Positions 1 through 11,036 are shown, counted from the first letter of the stretch. The stretch: 64,000 nucleotides of DNA from Leptasterias polaris (GCA_037783415.1 JAZGTN010000188.1:1054001-1118000); one strand, 5' to 3'. Program-made: numbers and translations. The notes: generated by a model from the sequence alone, not told the origin.

Positions 1-501
1 TTGGAAGCACTAACGAGTTCGTATGTGAAAACTTGACTCAAACATGAAATGTTATGAGTCACTTCTTTTTGTTCCTCTTCTCACGTGGCGAACTTTAGTT
101 CTCGCAGCGCATTTTTTTAGGCGGCGGCTCTCGCACGTCGGCTTCCGGGTATCATGTTGTATGGAGATTCCCATACAGGGTGCAATATCATGGCTCAGCT
201 TACTCGGGAATTCTGTGCCTGAGGCCAATAATTAATCAAGCACTTGCTCGACTCAGTAAGCGTATAATTCCGTGATAAGCTTGCGCGTGACTAACCTGTA
301 CCCCGATCAAGTAAAAAAAACGACGACAACAACGACGATAACAACAACAATAACAACAACAACTTGCCGCCCCTACAAAAAGAAATCCACCTTAAAAGGC
401 CCTACGTGTCCGTTGAAGAACACCATATTCAAATGCATTCCTTTTTTTAAAGGATAAGATGAATTTTCTAATTTTATATGATCATCGGTTGTTTAACTTA
501 C
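1..501. other. Intron 4 of the LRR gene (partial)
   Basis: Non-coding as far as I can see. It holds an A/C-rich simple repeat at 313-364. No LRR-type exon with matching phase was found. Confidence 0.5.
313..364 (+). repeat. AAC/ACG-rich simple repeat
   Basis: Imperfect trinucleotide tract built on AAC with interspersed ACG and ATAAC units. Confidence 0.8.
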
Positions 502-582
502 AGCAAGTGCAGGCCACCTAGACCGTGTACTGTCTGGAACGGCGCATCTTCTATAAAAGCTATCTCATTGTGAGATAAATCT
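502..582 (-). CDS. LRR protein gene, exon 4 (LRR with three extra residues)
   Basis: An 81-nt phase-2 exon with acceptor CATGCTGTACAG and donor GTAAGT. It encodes IDLSHNEIAFIEDAPFQTVH followed by GLGGLHL. The IDLSHNxI core is an LRR; the repeat is 27 rather than 24 residues, with the extra residues in the convex segment. The next intron begins at 501 and I find no further LRR exon before the window edge, so the gene continues to the left of the window. Confidence 0.78.
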
Positions 583-1124
583 CTGTACAGCATGAACCAA
601 AAATAATATGACAGTAGTTACTACATTAAAATTTTAAAACAAACATTTGAAAAGTAGTTGGAAATTCTAAAGTTTTATCACATTTGAAACAAACTGCACC
701 CTTGTAGGAATCCACATAATCGAAGAATTGGGAAATTGTGTTCACTCAGAGAAAATGTGGTAAATTCTGGTTTTGCGCTTTATAATAAATAAGAAAGCAA
801 ATGTTTTGGGTAAGTTTGAAGAATTAGTAGCAAAGCCATTTGTTTTTAATGTCTCTTTGGGAACTATTAAAAGCTATTACGAGTAAAAGTGTATTATTTA
901 GAAATGCGATTTATATTTATTCCGTGGACGTCTCATGATACGAGTTGAATTGAGCATTGTTTACTTGTATGGTGTTGTGCCCCCCCCCCCCCAATTCCCA
1001 TTCACTCAATATGTTAGAGTATTAATTGATGTTCTATAGTTATAAGGCCTAAATTGTATTACAAATTATTTGTTTCTTAATAATGTAATTTCAAAATGAA
1101 GCATTACGATAATTGGATACTTAC
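583..1124. other. Intron 3 of the LRR gene
   Basis: AT-rich intron between LRR exons. It contains a C13 homopolymer at 980-992 and nothing else I can identify. Confidence 0.6.
980..992 (+). repeat. C13 homopolymer
   Basis: Uninterrupted C run in LRR intron 3. Confidence 0.85.
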
Positions 1125-1196
1125 ATTTTGCGAATGTTGTTTAATCCATCAAAAGCAAAACGATCGATATATCGAATGAGATTATGTGACAGTTTG
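1125..1196 (-). CDS. LRR protein gene, exon 3 (one 24-residue LRR)
   Basis: A second 72-nt, phase-2 exon: acceptor TTCCATTCCACAG, donor GTAAGT. Joined to exon 2 it encodes LKLSHNLIRYIDRFAFDGLN followed by NIRK, again a full LRR with the L-x-L-S-H-N core and the F-x-G-L turn. Its length, phase and motif match exon 2. Confidence 0.82.
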
Positions 1197-2408
1197 CTGT
1201 GGAATGGAAAATAGCACTAAATGTTAATGTTGGGTATGATAATAAGAGAGAGTGTTAGATGTGGTTCAAAGTCTGGTTTTTTGGGGGGGTCTACCTGATA
1301 GTCACTACTGTAGTGCCTGAATAGCGCCCTCTTGTGGATAAACTTTCGCGACGCGGCTGATGCAGACACTATCTACGATCTCAGACTTGGCTTATCGTGA
1401 AGCTTCCTGAAGCAACAGGTTGACGATTCCCTTGACATCGCCAGATACTTATACACGTAGATTGATAATTTTAGATTTAAATAATCTCTTCCAATTTTAC
1501 AGAGATTATTTCTTGCGGTCACTTATAAAAAATAATTTTAAAAGACTGATGTTATCATTCATCAACTGTAACATTTGTTAAGCTACCACAAAGCTTGCTT
1601 GATGTATTGTGTTGTTTTCATTTTATCAGGCATCACAATTTTACCCGGAGTAACATTTGGTTATTCTTCGCAAAACATTGGTATATCACAAATGCGAACA
1701 TACATGAATTGGCAAGGACCAATCAAGTCTTTCAAACTCACAGTGTAATTGCACCGTCCAGTCCGCTGAAACCATTTCGTATTAGCGCCCTCACTCGGTT
1801 ATGCTTTAAATCTCTGAGAGAGAAAAAGAATATAAAGTAGTATGAAAAGAGCGATCATGGCTACTCTCTCCAACAATCTAAGAAACGGTAAACATGGAGA
1901 ACTATACAATAAATTAAAACAATGCATACTCAGACCACTGTTAATGTTGCATGGTAAAATAAACTAATATTTAAACTGCGAAAGCTGAGCTTTGTGTGCG
2001 TGTGGGGGGGGGGGGGGGGGGGTATTGAAACTTCAGCAAAACACCTGGTGAATGCAACTCAAACTCACGTGGTTTCTCTTTTGTTATTTCCATCATGACA
2101 AACAAGCAATGTCTAACTAGTTCTGCAAATAGAATGGCCTAACAGAAGTAGCTGTGTGCTTTGGGGGCTAATTTTTAAAAAAATTATAAATTCTCTGCAC
2201 CAAAATCTCATTTCAAAAAAGTATAGTGAACGAGGCGCATGTAGCCCCACCAGTGCAGTTAAAACAGAACGAGTGGGGGAAAAAAGGATAGGGTTTTCAA
2301 GATTTGTATTGAAGGATATAGGTCAAGTGTGCTGTAGATTAATGAAGGGCAAATTATTTCATTCCATCTAGTGACCTGAAAGCAGAATCTGCAGTTTACT
2401 TAACATAC
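1197..2408. other. Intron 2 of the LRR gene
   Basis: AT-rich intron carrying a G19 homopolymer at 2004-2022. Open frames at 1595-1840 and 2156-2371 have no recognisable domain and are probably chance. Confidence 0.6.
2004..2022 (+). repeat. G19 homopolymer
   Basis: Uninterrupted G run preceded by a TGTGTGCGTGTG stretch. Confidence 0.85.
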
Positions 2409-2480
2409 AGGTGCTGTGCTTGAGATAATCCCAAGAAATCACCAGGTTCAACTTGCTGGACGTCATTGTGTGATAAGTTC
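2409..2480 (-). CDS. LRR protein gene, exon 2 (one 24-residue LRR)
   Basis: Exactly 72 nt between acceptor TTTACAG and donor GTATGT, entered and left in phase 2. With the split codon from exon 1 it reads VNLSHNDVQQVEPGDFLGLS and continues QAQH, a standard LRR (xNLSxNxVxxVexGdFxGLxxxxxL). The reading frame is open only in the phase inherited from exon 1, which supports the exon chain. One repeat per 72-nt exon in phase 2 is the classical arrangement of LGR-type receptor ectodomains. Confidence 0.82.
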
Positions 2481-2807
2481 CTGTAAACAGAGAAACATTT
2501 TTTTTACATGTTACTTATTCAATATACAAACTGACACACATTGCTCTTTGACTCTCTCTATTTATAAATCACAATGTTGATTGTTAATTTTCCTTTTTTG
2601 GGGGGGGGGGGTCTTCATTTTTTTATTTTTTTATTGTTTTATTATTGCTTATTAGACCTACGTGTAATAATGGTTGATGGAAATAATTATTGCTATTTCG
2701 TGTTATGACCAAGGATTTGATTCATATGATGCAGAGAGAGAGAGACTTTTTGAACGTTGACGTCATTAACACGTCATCGTCTGTTGACGATAAATACAAA
2801 ATGTGTC

Positions 2808-3172
2808 TTAAAGGCAGGGTGTACTTTTGGTTATTGTCAAAGACCAGTATCCTCACTTGGTGTATCCCAACATATGAATAAAATAACAAACCTCTAAAAT
2901 TTTGGCTCAATAATGGTCATTGAAGTTGCAAGAATGTAATGCAAGAAATGCCACCCATGTTGCACAGAACTGTGTGTTTTCAGATGCTTGGGAAACCTGA
3001 AGCCTTTATCATTCAAATTTGGTTGGGAAAAAACTCTTTCTCTAAAACTACATTACTTCAAAGTGGTCGTTTCTAAATTTTACAATATCAACAGCTCTCC
3101 AGTGCTCTTTACCAAGTAGGTTTTTATGGTCATTCATTTTTGGAGTAATTAACAAAGGTATACCTTCCCTTG
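2808..3172 (+). mobile_element. T2/Kolobok-like MITE, copy A
   Basis: Begins TTAAAGGCAGGGTGTAC and ends with the inverted counterpart GTATACCTTCCCTT. The interior is clearly homologous to copy C over most of its length (shared stretches around CAAAGACCAGTAT, GTATCCCAACATATG, CAACAGCTCTCC). There is no coding capacity. The TTAAAGG terminus and TTAA target are hallmarks of the T2/Kolobok group of non-autonomous DNA transposons. Both ends are worn, so boundaries are good to a few bases. Confidence 0.7.
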
Positions 3173-3486
3173 ATGTAACAATTTAAAGTTCTTTTTCAAA
3201 AGTTGATGTATTTTTGAATACAAAAATACACGAGGTATAAAATACCGTAAAGCCGAGAAAATAGCAAATGAAGACGCCACAAAACTTTACCTTCGCTCGA
3301 GTGCCCTAGTCGAAATAAGCCGGATACAAACGTCCATTCTCCCTGACACTCAGATCAATTTTGTCGTTGTTTTCACATAAACGTGACCACCAAATTTGAT
3401 GTAATTTTTCTAATGTTGATTATTTCATGATTGTATGGTGTGTTTAGTGAAAACAAGGTAATGGAAATTAACTTATTCTTTCAATA

Positions 3487-3843
3487 TTAAAGGGAATGTA
3501 TACGTTTGGTAATCACTCTTAAAATTTGTGACAATAAAAACTTACTTGGTTAGAAGTACAGCAGCTTTCGATAGTATAAAATATTTTGGAGAATCGTTTC
3601 ACTTTGAAGTAATGTGGCTATGGAAAAAAGATATCAGTTTGTATCCCCCTAAATTTGAATCAAATTACGGATTATTCTTCCTGCGTTGACATAACCGCTC
3701 CGGGTTTTCGATATCTCAAAAACGCCACCACTTTTTGAATTGAAATTTTCACAGGTTAGTTTATTGTAATCTACATTTTATACAGGAATAAAACAGTCGA
3801 ATGGTAAAAAAAAAAAAAAAAAAAAAGTATACGTGCACTTTAA
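3487..3843 (-). mobile_element. T2/Kolobok-like MITE, copy B
   Basis: Flanked by TTAA at 3487-3490 and 3840-3843. Its left terminus TTAAAGGGAATGTATACG is mirrored by GTATACGTGCACTTTAA at the right. The left half matches the reverse complement of copy C (AAAACTTACTTGGTTA, GATAGTATAAAATATT). The middle differs from copies A and C, so it is a related subfamily. An A21 run (3806-3826) lies just inside the right terminus. Confidence 0.7.
3806..3826 (+). repeat. A21 homopolymer inside MITE copy B
   Basis: Uninterrupted A run adjacent to the right terminal inverted repeat of copy B. Confidence 0.85.
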
Positions 3844-3901
3844 ATCCATGTTAAACGCATTTGGGTTATTTTAGCTAAGGTCCATGTTGTTAATTACTCA
3901 C

Positions 3902-4098
3902 ACTTTTCTGATGTGCAACAAGTTGTATTGTAGAAGATCGAGGGGAACTCTTCGAAGTTTAACTCCATCATTGGTGTCTGGAGAACATGTTAAAGTGTCT
4001 CCACGACACAAACACGTCTCTGGGCAAGTGTCAGTCGCCAATGACGTCACGATTGCAAGAGAGGTCAGATAGAATAGAAAAATACCTGCATGGGTCAA
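3902..4098 (-). CDS. LRR protein gene, exon 1 (signal peptide + LRR N-cap)
   Basis: First coding exon of a secreted or membrane leucine-rich-repeat protein read on the minus strand. The ATG at 4098 is followed by a hydrophobic segment (residues 5-20, GIFLFYLTSLAIVTSL) that looks like a signal peptide. Then comes a cysteine-rich LRR N-terminal cap, CPETCLCRGDTLTC (Cys spacing C-x3-C-x-C-x6-C), and the run-in to the first repeat (RRVPLDLLQYNLLHIRK). The exon ends with the donor GTGAGT, in phase 2, after 197 coding nt. The gene is divergent from RECK, with 4.8 kb between start codons. The N-cap plus phase-2 LRR exons fit LGR-type GPCRs (TSHR/FSHR, LGR4-6, relaxin receptors) but also other LRR families. 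No transmembrane part is in the window, so the family is unresolved. Upstream non-coding exons could exist. Confidence 0.8.
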
Positions 4099-6604
4099 AA
4101 TACAAATGTTTCAAATGTTTATGATTGATCACAAGAAATAGACATTGTGCCGCCATCTTGTTTTTCTTCTTCAAACGAAGCCCAAACGAAGTTTGGTAGG
4201 TTATAGGATGATTCCCTCTTGGTCATAACTAGATTTTGTATGATTTGTTTCTAATTCCAAGATTGTTGTATCATGATGAAGATCAATCGCCAATGATAGC
4301 AAGCATTGATTTTAATTGAATTGATTTTTGTTGACACATATCGATATGTCAAATTTAAAAATTTAAAACTCTGTAAAATATAACAGAACAAATACAAAGC
4401 AGTAAGGCATTAATCATGATGACTCCATGATGACTCAAATTTAAATTTAACTAATTACTTCAAGTTAATAAAGACCAACCTGACAAATCGGCAAGCCACA
4501 TCACAGGCTAATGCATTGGTGAACTGATACAAAGAGGTTCTTTGTTTAAAATATTATAGCAGAAGGGAATGGGTTATTTTTAAAACAAGTGGTTCTGGTG
4601 GTGATTTGTAAGATTTGATAGCTATATACAATTCTTAGTAAACGGCCATGGCTGGCGTTGGCAAAAAGTAATGCAGATATGACTGACCAACAATGTTTAC
4701 GTGTAATTTTTCAGCTCATGTATAATAATAATACAGACCTTTATTTTTGTTTCGGCATATCGGTTCCTTTCTATGAAGTCCGATTAGCATGATGAGGCAT
4801 GCTCACTCTGAACAAGTGTTTCAAAACCTTACCAAAAATACTAATGATTTGTCAAAGTTCATCGAGAACTTAAGTTACGATGAGGATTGCTGGCTGCATT
4901 ACAGACCAAGACTATAGTTGCAGTCGTTGTCCCTGTAGTTCCGGATCGATCGTTTCTTGGTTCTGGATCGCTTAAATAAATATTTAATATTTCATTTTTC
5001 TCTCAAATGAAACTTCGCCCATGTGAGATTAATGCTGGATCTACCAATTGCAGGGTTCAACCCTCCTCAAAAGGTGGATTAAAATTGCAGGATCTTGAAC
5101 CGGGTCTGATCCTGCTTTTTGCGTTAATCCACATTGCATAATCAGATTCGGGTCGGGTCGGATCCACCTTTCTGTAAACGGGGTCTAAGTTCACCAACCT
5201 GTACTTGTCTTCCACCAAGTTTTTACCTCTGACATGCCTGCAGGAGAAATTGATAACTTTCTGTTATCAACTCGGCAGTCTGAAATATTGAAAAAGGTAA
5301 ACAAAATGTTATAAAGTGGAGTCCGTGAAAGTCGGTCATGTTCTCCACCAGTACAAGAATAATATGTGTGTTTTGAAAACCAAAAGTCTAGAAATGAATG
5401 CTTTTCCATGTGTGGAGAATTTCGTTTTTCGGAAAGATGGATTTAGGACTTCTAAATCTTCCAAAAGAAGGGAAAGTCATTAGTCTTTTCCTAGATCCGG
5501 ATAGTGCATTGATTTTTGCATTATTAAAACAGTTGTCGTTGTGAAAGAACGTTACTGTTTTTCAGCGGTACCATTGAAGAGCGATCCGGATAGATTCAAA
5601 ACTAGATTCGAATATCGAAATTAGGCCTATACGAACAAGAACCTGATAATAATATTTTGATATTAGGTCTCAAAACGCGTTAACAAGTTTTACTGTTTGA
5701 ATGCAGTCGTATAAACCGTACTGACGTAACAGTGTTGTTATGAGCAACCTTTCATACCCAGGAACACAGCTATCTTAAACTAGGAAAACGACTGCATTGC
5801 ACTTCCGTTGCATGCACAGTGCAAGGAGTCCTATAACCATAACAGGGCTTTCTTTTTTGTTACGTACCGTACATTTTTTTCATAGATTAAAACAAAAAAC
5901 TTCAAACGATATCTCAAACAAAAATGACAAAAGTTCAAGTCCTTTGTTTACTCTATTTATGCAATAATGGTAAAAACTTACCGATAATACTTTCAGAAAA
6001 CGCTCATGAAACATTAAGCTACTCATCTGGATAGATTTTGGAGTTATTTTAGGCACTGTTCACTGTTCTCCAAAGAGGGAATCCTCAATACGACATGTTT
6101 ATGACATCAAACCAGATTTTGAAAACTTTACGCGCGTGCAAAAATACGCGAAACGTGTTGCTCTGCGCGCAGGCGCGGACGCATCGGTCCAAGTTACTGT
6201 AAACAGCGCCACCAGGAACGATTTTCAGTGGCGGTTGCGATCGGTACCACACGATTTTCATTGGGGCTTATTGCCCGTTGTCCAGTTGAGCTGTAATTGT
6301 TCATGGGCTGGCAATAAGGTGTGATTCAAAATTATAATCCTCACGGTGCAGCAAAGACTTATGGTTGTTATAATAGTAGCAAGATAATAATAAAATACCA
6401 CAATTTTGATTTTACCCTCACACCGATGTGTGACTGTATGCACTACAGGCCTACTCAGTGCAATCTTGAATATGAAGGGAAAAGAGAACATCATCAAACA
6501 GCCAAACAATTCCGTGGAGTGGAGGTTTTCGCATGACCGTAATGAGCAAAGGGTGTTGTTACTATTACTTTCTTGGTAGTTATTATTTTCGTTCAACTTA
6601 TTCC

Positions 6605-6979
6605 TCTAGGCACTGAACATGTTTGGTAATTATCAAAGACCAGTATTGTCACTCGGTGTATCCCAACATATGCATAAAATAACAAACCTGTGAAAATTTG
6701 GGCTGAATCGGTCGTCGAAGTTGCAAGAAAATAAAGAAAGAAAAAACGCCCTTGTTGCACAATTTTGTGTGCTTTCAGATGCTAATAAAAGGCTTCATGC
6801 ATGAAGTCTTTTATTATTTTAGTGTGAAGTTACCTTTTTCTCAAAAACTACGTTACTTCAGAGGGAGTCGTTTCTCACAATGTTTTATACTATCAACAGC
6901 TCTCCTTTGCTGGTTACCAAGTAAGTTTTTATGCTAATATATTTTTTGAGTAATTACCAAACGTGTTCAGTGCCTTTAA
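6605..6979 (+). mobile_element. T2/Kolobok-like MITE, copy C (best-preserved copy)
   Basis: About 370 bp with long terminal inverted repeats: left AGGCACTGAACATGTTTGGT, right ACCAAACGTGTTCAGTGCCT followed by TTAA. The left TTAA has decayed to TCTA. A short internal inverted repeat (GGCTTCATGCATGAAG) sits near the centre. It lies in the intergenic region between the divergent LRR and RECK genes. Confidence 0.8.
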
Positions 6980-7199
6980 GTTAAATTGTTAACATCAGTT
7001 TGTTTGTTGCTTTTGTTTTTTTGCTGTGATTTGTTTCGTTTTGTATGTGTTAGTGAGTGGGCATTTCAAAACAAGCCTCCTTTTGGTTTCTCAAAATGCC
7101 CCCATATTGGTTTGCTCCGCGTCCATTTCATTACTTGTTTTTTATTTCATTACTTATTTCTTCTCAACCAGCTCATGATTCCCTTTTATTGAAATAATT

Positions 7200-7279
7200 G
7201 TTCTCAAATTTGTTTATTGTTCTTTTTTCACCAATGTGGAAGTAAATGTCGATTTGAATGGAATTGAATTGAATAAGTT
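7200..7279 (+). mobile_element. Possible LINE 3' tail
   Basis: The segment ends in GAATGGAATTGAATTGAATAA, a short GAATT-type tail like those that terminate many L2/CR1-type LINE copies in invertebrate genomes. No coding remnant is attached, so the call is weak. Confidence 0.3.
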
Positions 7280-8269
7280 AGCCACAATAATACATTTCCC
7301 ACATTACTTCAATGTTATAACATAGTTACTCACCGCTCAACCTCAAACCATCTCACTGATCGACGGCTCTTGAAATTGGTTGTTATATATATCCTTGCTT
7401 TGGATGGCCCCCACAGCCAGTTGGTTTGTATTTATATTGACAACAAGGTAAGAAAATGTTTGTGGAACCATGAAGGGAAACTTTCCTCTGTGGGAACTAA
7501 AAGAAAAATTAAATAATAAAGTTTTGCTATAGGGCCTATGGCCTATTTCTTTGTTATTATCAAACTTGTTATTGTTTTTGTTATTTTGTTTTTTTAATCA
7601 AACCTTTGAAAGTATTCTATACGTTTAAATGGAAAAGGATCAACGCTTTTCAAAAGTGGTTGTTGTTGTTATTTTTTCGAAAAATGTTTGCCTCCAAGTT
7701 TCCCTGTGGAGTCTGAGGCTGGAATGGTGCAAGGTTTGCCACCACAATTAAAGCCCAATCACGGCTTCTTGCCCTCATGTACTTACTGTACAAGGACAAC
7801 CACCGTGTCCCCTGATACCAATTATGGCCGGCTAGAGTCCCAGTAAATTACAGGGGAGGGGCCTCAAGGTTGGTGACATAATAACTGGCTGAACCGTCTC
7901 AGACCTCATTCAATTTGCTGTATTTGTACGGGATCGCTCTGCATAGCAAGCAATAAAAAAGCTGTCACACTTAGGTCTCGTTATTGTGTCGGCTTGAATA
8001 GGTTCTGGCACCCTAAGTTTATTGGGAACCACACACCCATTGGAACCCATTAGGAGTCGGCAAATGGTGTCAGTTATAAGAAAATAAAATTTTCTCAAAC
8101 TTTGTCCGATCTTTCATGAGTATAAGGCGGTAAAAGAGTTCCACCGTCAAATGTTTTGGATCCTAACGGGCAGGCGGTCCCAATAATGGGATAATGTATT
8201 CTAGCAATTAGCTTTCCCCAAGAGATGAAGAAATCGATGATAATGATTGGGCCACTTTTCAACGAGAGG

Positions 8270-8857
8270 TGATTATGGCCTATTATTCAGCAATTGGCTG
8301 TTCTTTGAACTGGTTGCTCGCCCTGCGTTATGCGACTCCAGCTGTGAGAGAACTCGGGAATGATTGCTGGGAAATTGCACTCCCCGGGAAGAGAATATCT
8401 CAACCGAAGTTTGCCACAAATTGATATTGACGCACGATTTAACCTCGCACGCCAGATCGTCAATCGGGGACCGGAGAACATTTCCGGAGGCTTGTTCCAC
8501 GATAAAGGTGGTGAATGGTAATCACGTTCAGAGGGGTGAACGCCGACAAAACTACCGGCAATTCCCAAGAGGCCAGCCAGTGCACTGTTTTTGGGGCAGT
8601 GTGTGAGTGTGCGACTCTTTGGGCGCTTTTTGGCTGAGATTGTCGTCTGTGAATTCATGCACAAAGTGCACTTTACCAGTAAAAGTTACTGCTTGTCAGC
8701 TTTTCATTTCTGCTCAATAAAGCGCCCAAGAGTTCTTCATTGATGCCAGTTGTGTGTGTACGGTGTGTGTAGTCTGCATGCTGCAGACAAACCAAACCAG
8801 CGATAAAACCAGTTAAAAGTACAGAAGCGTTTCAATCGAGCGTGAGGGACAGCAAGT
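8270..8857 (+). promoter_or_regulatory. Candidate RECK promoter / 5' leader region
   Basis: A GC-balanced, CpG-containing stretch directly upstream of the RECK start, in contrast to the AT-rich surroundings. No convincing TATA box or initiator can be fixed from sequence alone. The call rests on position and composition. Confidence 0.35.
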
Positions 8858-8902
8858 ATGAACGTTCAACCAGCTTGGAAATCTACGACTACCGAAAGAT
8901 GA
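8858..8902 (+). promoter_or_regulatory. Upstream ORF overlapping the RECK start codon (ATGA)
   Basis: A 14-codon ORF (MNVQPAWKSTTTER) starts 41 nt upstream of the RECK ATG, in a different frame. Its stop TGA (8900-8902) overlaps the main start (8899-8901) as ATGA. The upstream ATG has an A at -3, as does the main ATG. Such an overlap would allow termination-reinitiation or could damp RECK translation. This depends on the transcript starting upstream of 8858, which is not shown by the sequence. Confidence 0.5.
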
Positions 8903-8959
8903 AGTCTGGTTTTCTAACTCTGGTTTGGATTTTTGCCCTGTCCGTGGTTTTTGCTCAAG
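8899..8959 (+). CDS. RECK: RECK exon 1 (signal peptide)
   Basis: Encodes MKSGFLTLVWIFALSVVFAQ, a clean signal peptide with a basic residue, a hydrophobic core and an AQ end, followed by one base of a split codon (phase 1) and donor GTAAGA. RECK is an extracellular GPI-anchored glycoprotein known in vertebrates as a membrane-bound inhibitor of matrix metalloproteinases and as the WNT7 co-receptor with GPR124. This start was chosen because the frame gives an ideal signal peptide and joins in frame to four downstream exons carrying the RECK cysteine pattern. Only the first 106 codons of a protein that is about 970 residues in human are in the window. The GPI-anchored C-terminus, Kazal motifs and later CC motifs lie to the right. 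Confidence 0.85.
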
Positions 8960-10319
8960 GTAAGAAAATGCAAGAAGTTGTTTTTGTCTTTTAGTTTTAG
9001 TTTAGTTTTAGGTAGCCGGCATGCTGGTGGTGCAATGCCTAATATTTAGAGATTGTGTTGTGTGTCGTCTGCAACGAATGGAGTGTACACAAACATAAAC
9101 AGCAATGTGTCACTGTGTCAGTCAGCAGAACCTCTGGTGAAACCGTTAGCTTTGTGCTTCAATTTGTACAAATATTTTCTGTAAAAAAACCGGATGTGGG
9201 GTTTGAGCGTTCACTGACTGGATGGAAGGGGTTTTATTTCTGCAGTAGGCCATTATATTAGGCATTAGTAATTTGGTATTGTGTTGTAGTAAGGCAGTCA
9301 ACATTCAAAAATAAGTCAAACTCAAAACATGGAGCTTAAAGGTACTGCCAAAGGCCTCTCTCAAGAGAAGAACATGTGAATTTTGGAAACAAGAGTTTGT
9401 GGTATTTGAAGGAGGCCTAAAAACAATGCAGCAGGAATGAACAAGAGCCACATTTTTTATTTGAATTGGTTGAAAAGTAATTACTCTCTTGTCTATTATA
9501 GATGCCCAATTACAACAATAAAACATGGATGTAGTTTAAGAGTTTAGAAAAATTAATAAATAAAAAAATTCAAGACCACCATAGAAAAACAGCCTGCGTA
9601 CGCTCCAGTCAAGCGAACCAGTTTCACTGTGCAGGACTATAAAAAAAAAAAAAATTATATGTCTGGTTTATTTCAATTTAAAATATGAGGTGCAAATGAA
9701 GACAAATTAAAACAGGCCAACATTTCATATCAACATTATTTTTATAATGTACAAATATATTTTCAAAATAAGAAAGTAGTTCAAATGATTAAATAGTCAG
9801 TTGTTTTAGCATCCTCGACTTTCCTTCAAAATACATGTACCTGATCCTGTTTTCTGTAAAACAAGTCAGAAAAAAATGTTTAATATGTGTACAGGTTTGA
9901 TAATTATGAAGAGAAAAAATCAATAACTTTCAATCTGAAAGCTACCTGATTAGAAGTTCATACCAGTACCAATCCTCCAGAATGTCACTCAAAATACTGA
10001 AATACAGTCAAAGTTGCATATTGCTTGTTTTAATGGCAGCAATTTTGACTGCCACTTAGTTTGATTGCCAAAATTGATACCAAAAACCAACGTGCACAAA
10101 ATCCCAGAACACATTTATAGGTTTTCATCAGTATTTTCTCCATAAAATATTTGATGTATTTTTCAAAGGTTGATTGGTTTGAGTGTGTGCTTGTTAAGAA
10201 ATAGAGGATAAAACTAATTTACTCTTCAAAAAACAGATAATATACTGTCCTCTAAGTTAAAGAAGTGGATTTTGGGGGTTAATATTATTGTTGTTATTAT
10301 TCTTTTTCATCAAAACTAG
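8960..10319. other. RECK: RECK intron 1
   Basis: 1.36-kb GT-AG intron, AT-rich, with no element I can name. Part of 9880-10210 has MITE-like composition but no termini were found. Confidence 0.6.
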
Positions 10320-10378
10320 ATCCAGAATGCTGTCATGGAGTTAGAAGCCACCCTGCCTGCCAAGCATCATGTGATCAG
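10320..10378 (+). CDS. RECK: RECK exon 2 (start of first CC motif)
   Basis: 59 nt, entered in phase 1 and left in phase 0. With the split codon it reads DPECCHGVRSHPACQASCDQ. The pattern CC-x8-C-x3-C matches the opening of the first N-terminal cysteine motif of vertebrate RECK (ALCCNHSKDNQMCRDVCEQ in human, from memory). Donor GTAATT is weaker than consensus but keeps the frame; the acceptor is CAAAACTAG. Confidence 0.88.
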
Positions 10379-11022
10379 GTAATTGATTCTACACAATACC
10401 ACTCTTTGCTAAATGATAATCAAAATGTGTTAAACGGGTCAAATTCAGGCAAATACAATTGGTTAAATTTTATTCATTAAAAGACATTAGGATCTATGCT
10501 ACATGTATTTGTGACTAAATTGGGTGATTAAACTATTGATTTGGCTGCTTGCTTCAATAAATTGTCAATGAAGTGATCTATCAAAACCATATTATTGTGG
10601 ACATATTGACTCACTAAAGGCTGTAAACATTTACAGTAAACTACTCTTTTTTTTAAAGGCTGAACTCAGTGAACCGTCAAACGACAATGATAAATTTTAG
10701 GGGGATGAATAATTTGTTGTAATCTAGCTGTAATCTAGTTGTAATTTCCAGCTAAACAGCAAATAATTTTGTGCAGATTTTAGTAAGCACCACCAACCCT
10801 GTGTATTACTATTAGCTTACTTTTTATTTATGGTAGCAGTATTTTACTTAATCAATAGCCTTTTTGAGATATGGTGGACACTATAGGAGAAGTGCAGACA
10901 AATTTACCCAACCTTATACTAGTGCCGTAGTTATGTTTCTGCCATACTTCAAAATGGCTGATGAATATTTTGAATTAAAACCAAATGATTTTTGAAGGGA
11001 AAGTACAATGTTTTATTTAGTA

Positions 11023-11036
11023 TAGGCCTACATGTA
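11023..11036 (+). repeat. TAGGCCTACATGTA 14-mer (forward)
   Basis: Fusion of the two octamers over-represented in this window, TAGGCCTA and TACATGTA (sharing TA). The exact reverse complement recurs at 63227-63240. Confidence 0.7.

Larger units (their letters stand above)
2481..3901. other. Intron 1 of the LRR gene, occupied by two MITEs
   Basis: About half of this 1.4-kb intron is transposon-derived: one MITE at 2808-3172 and a related, oppositely oriented one at 3487-3843. The remainder is AT-rich with no coding signal. Confidence 0.6.
4099..8857. other. Divergent intergenic region between the LRR gene and RECK
   Basis: No exon recognised. It contains MITE copy C and a LINE-like 3' tail near 7200-7279. 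A stretch from about 7680 to 8700 is noticeably less AT-rich than the rest. Both gene promoters should lie here, pointing outward. Open frames such as the minus-strand one at 8287-8664 have no recognisable domain and are most simply explained by the local GC content. Confidence 0.5.

Noticed and set aside
8287..8664. 125-residue minus-strand open frame upstream of RECK
   Set aside because: No signal peptide, domain or splice continuity. It overlaps another open frame on each strand and lies in a GC-balanced promoter-like block where long frames arise by chance.
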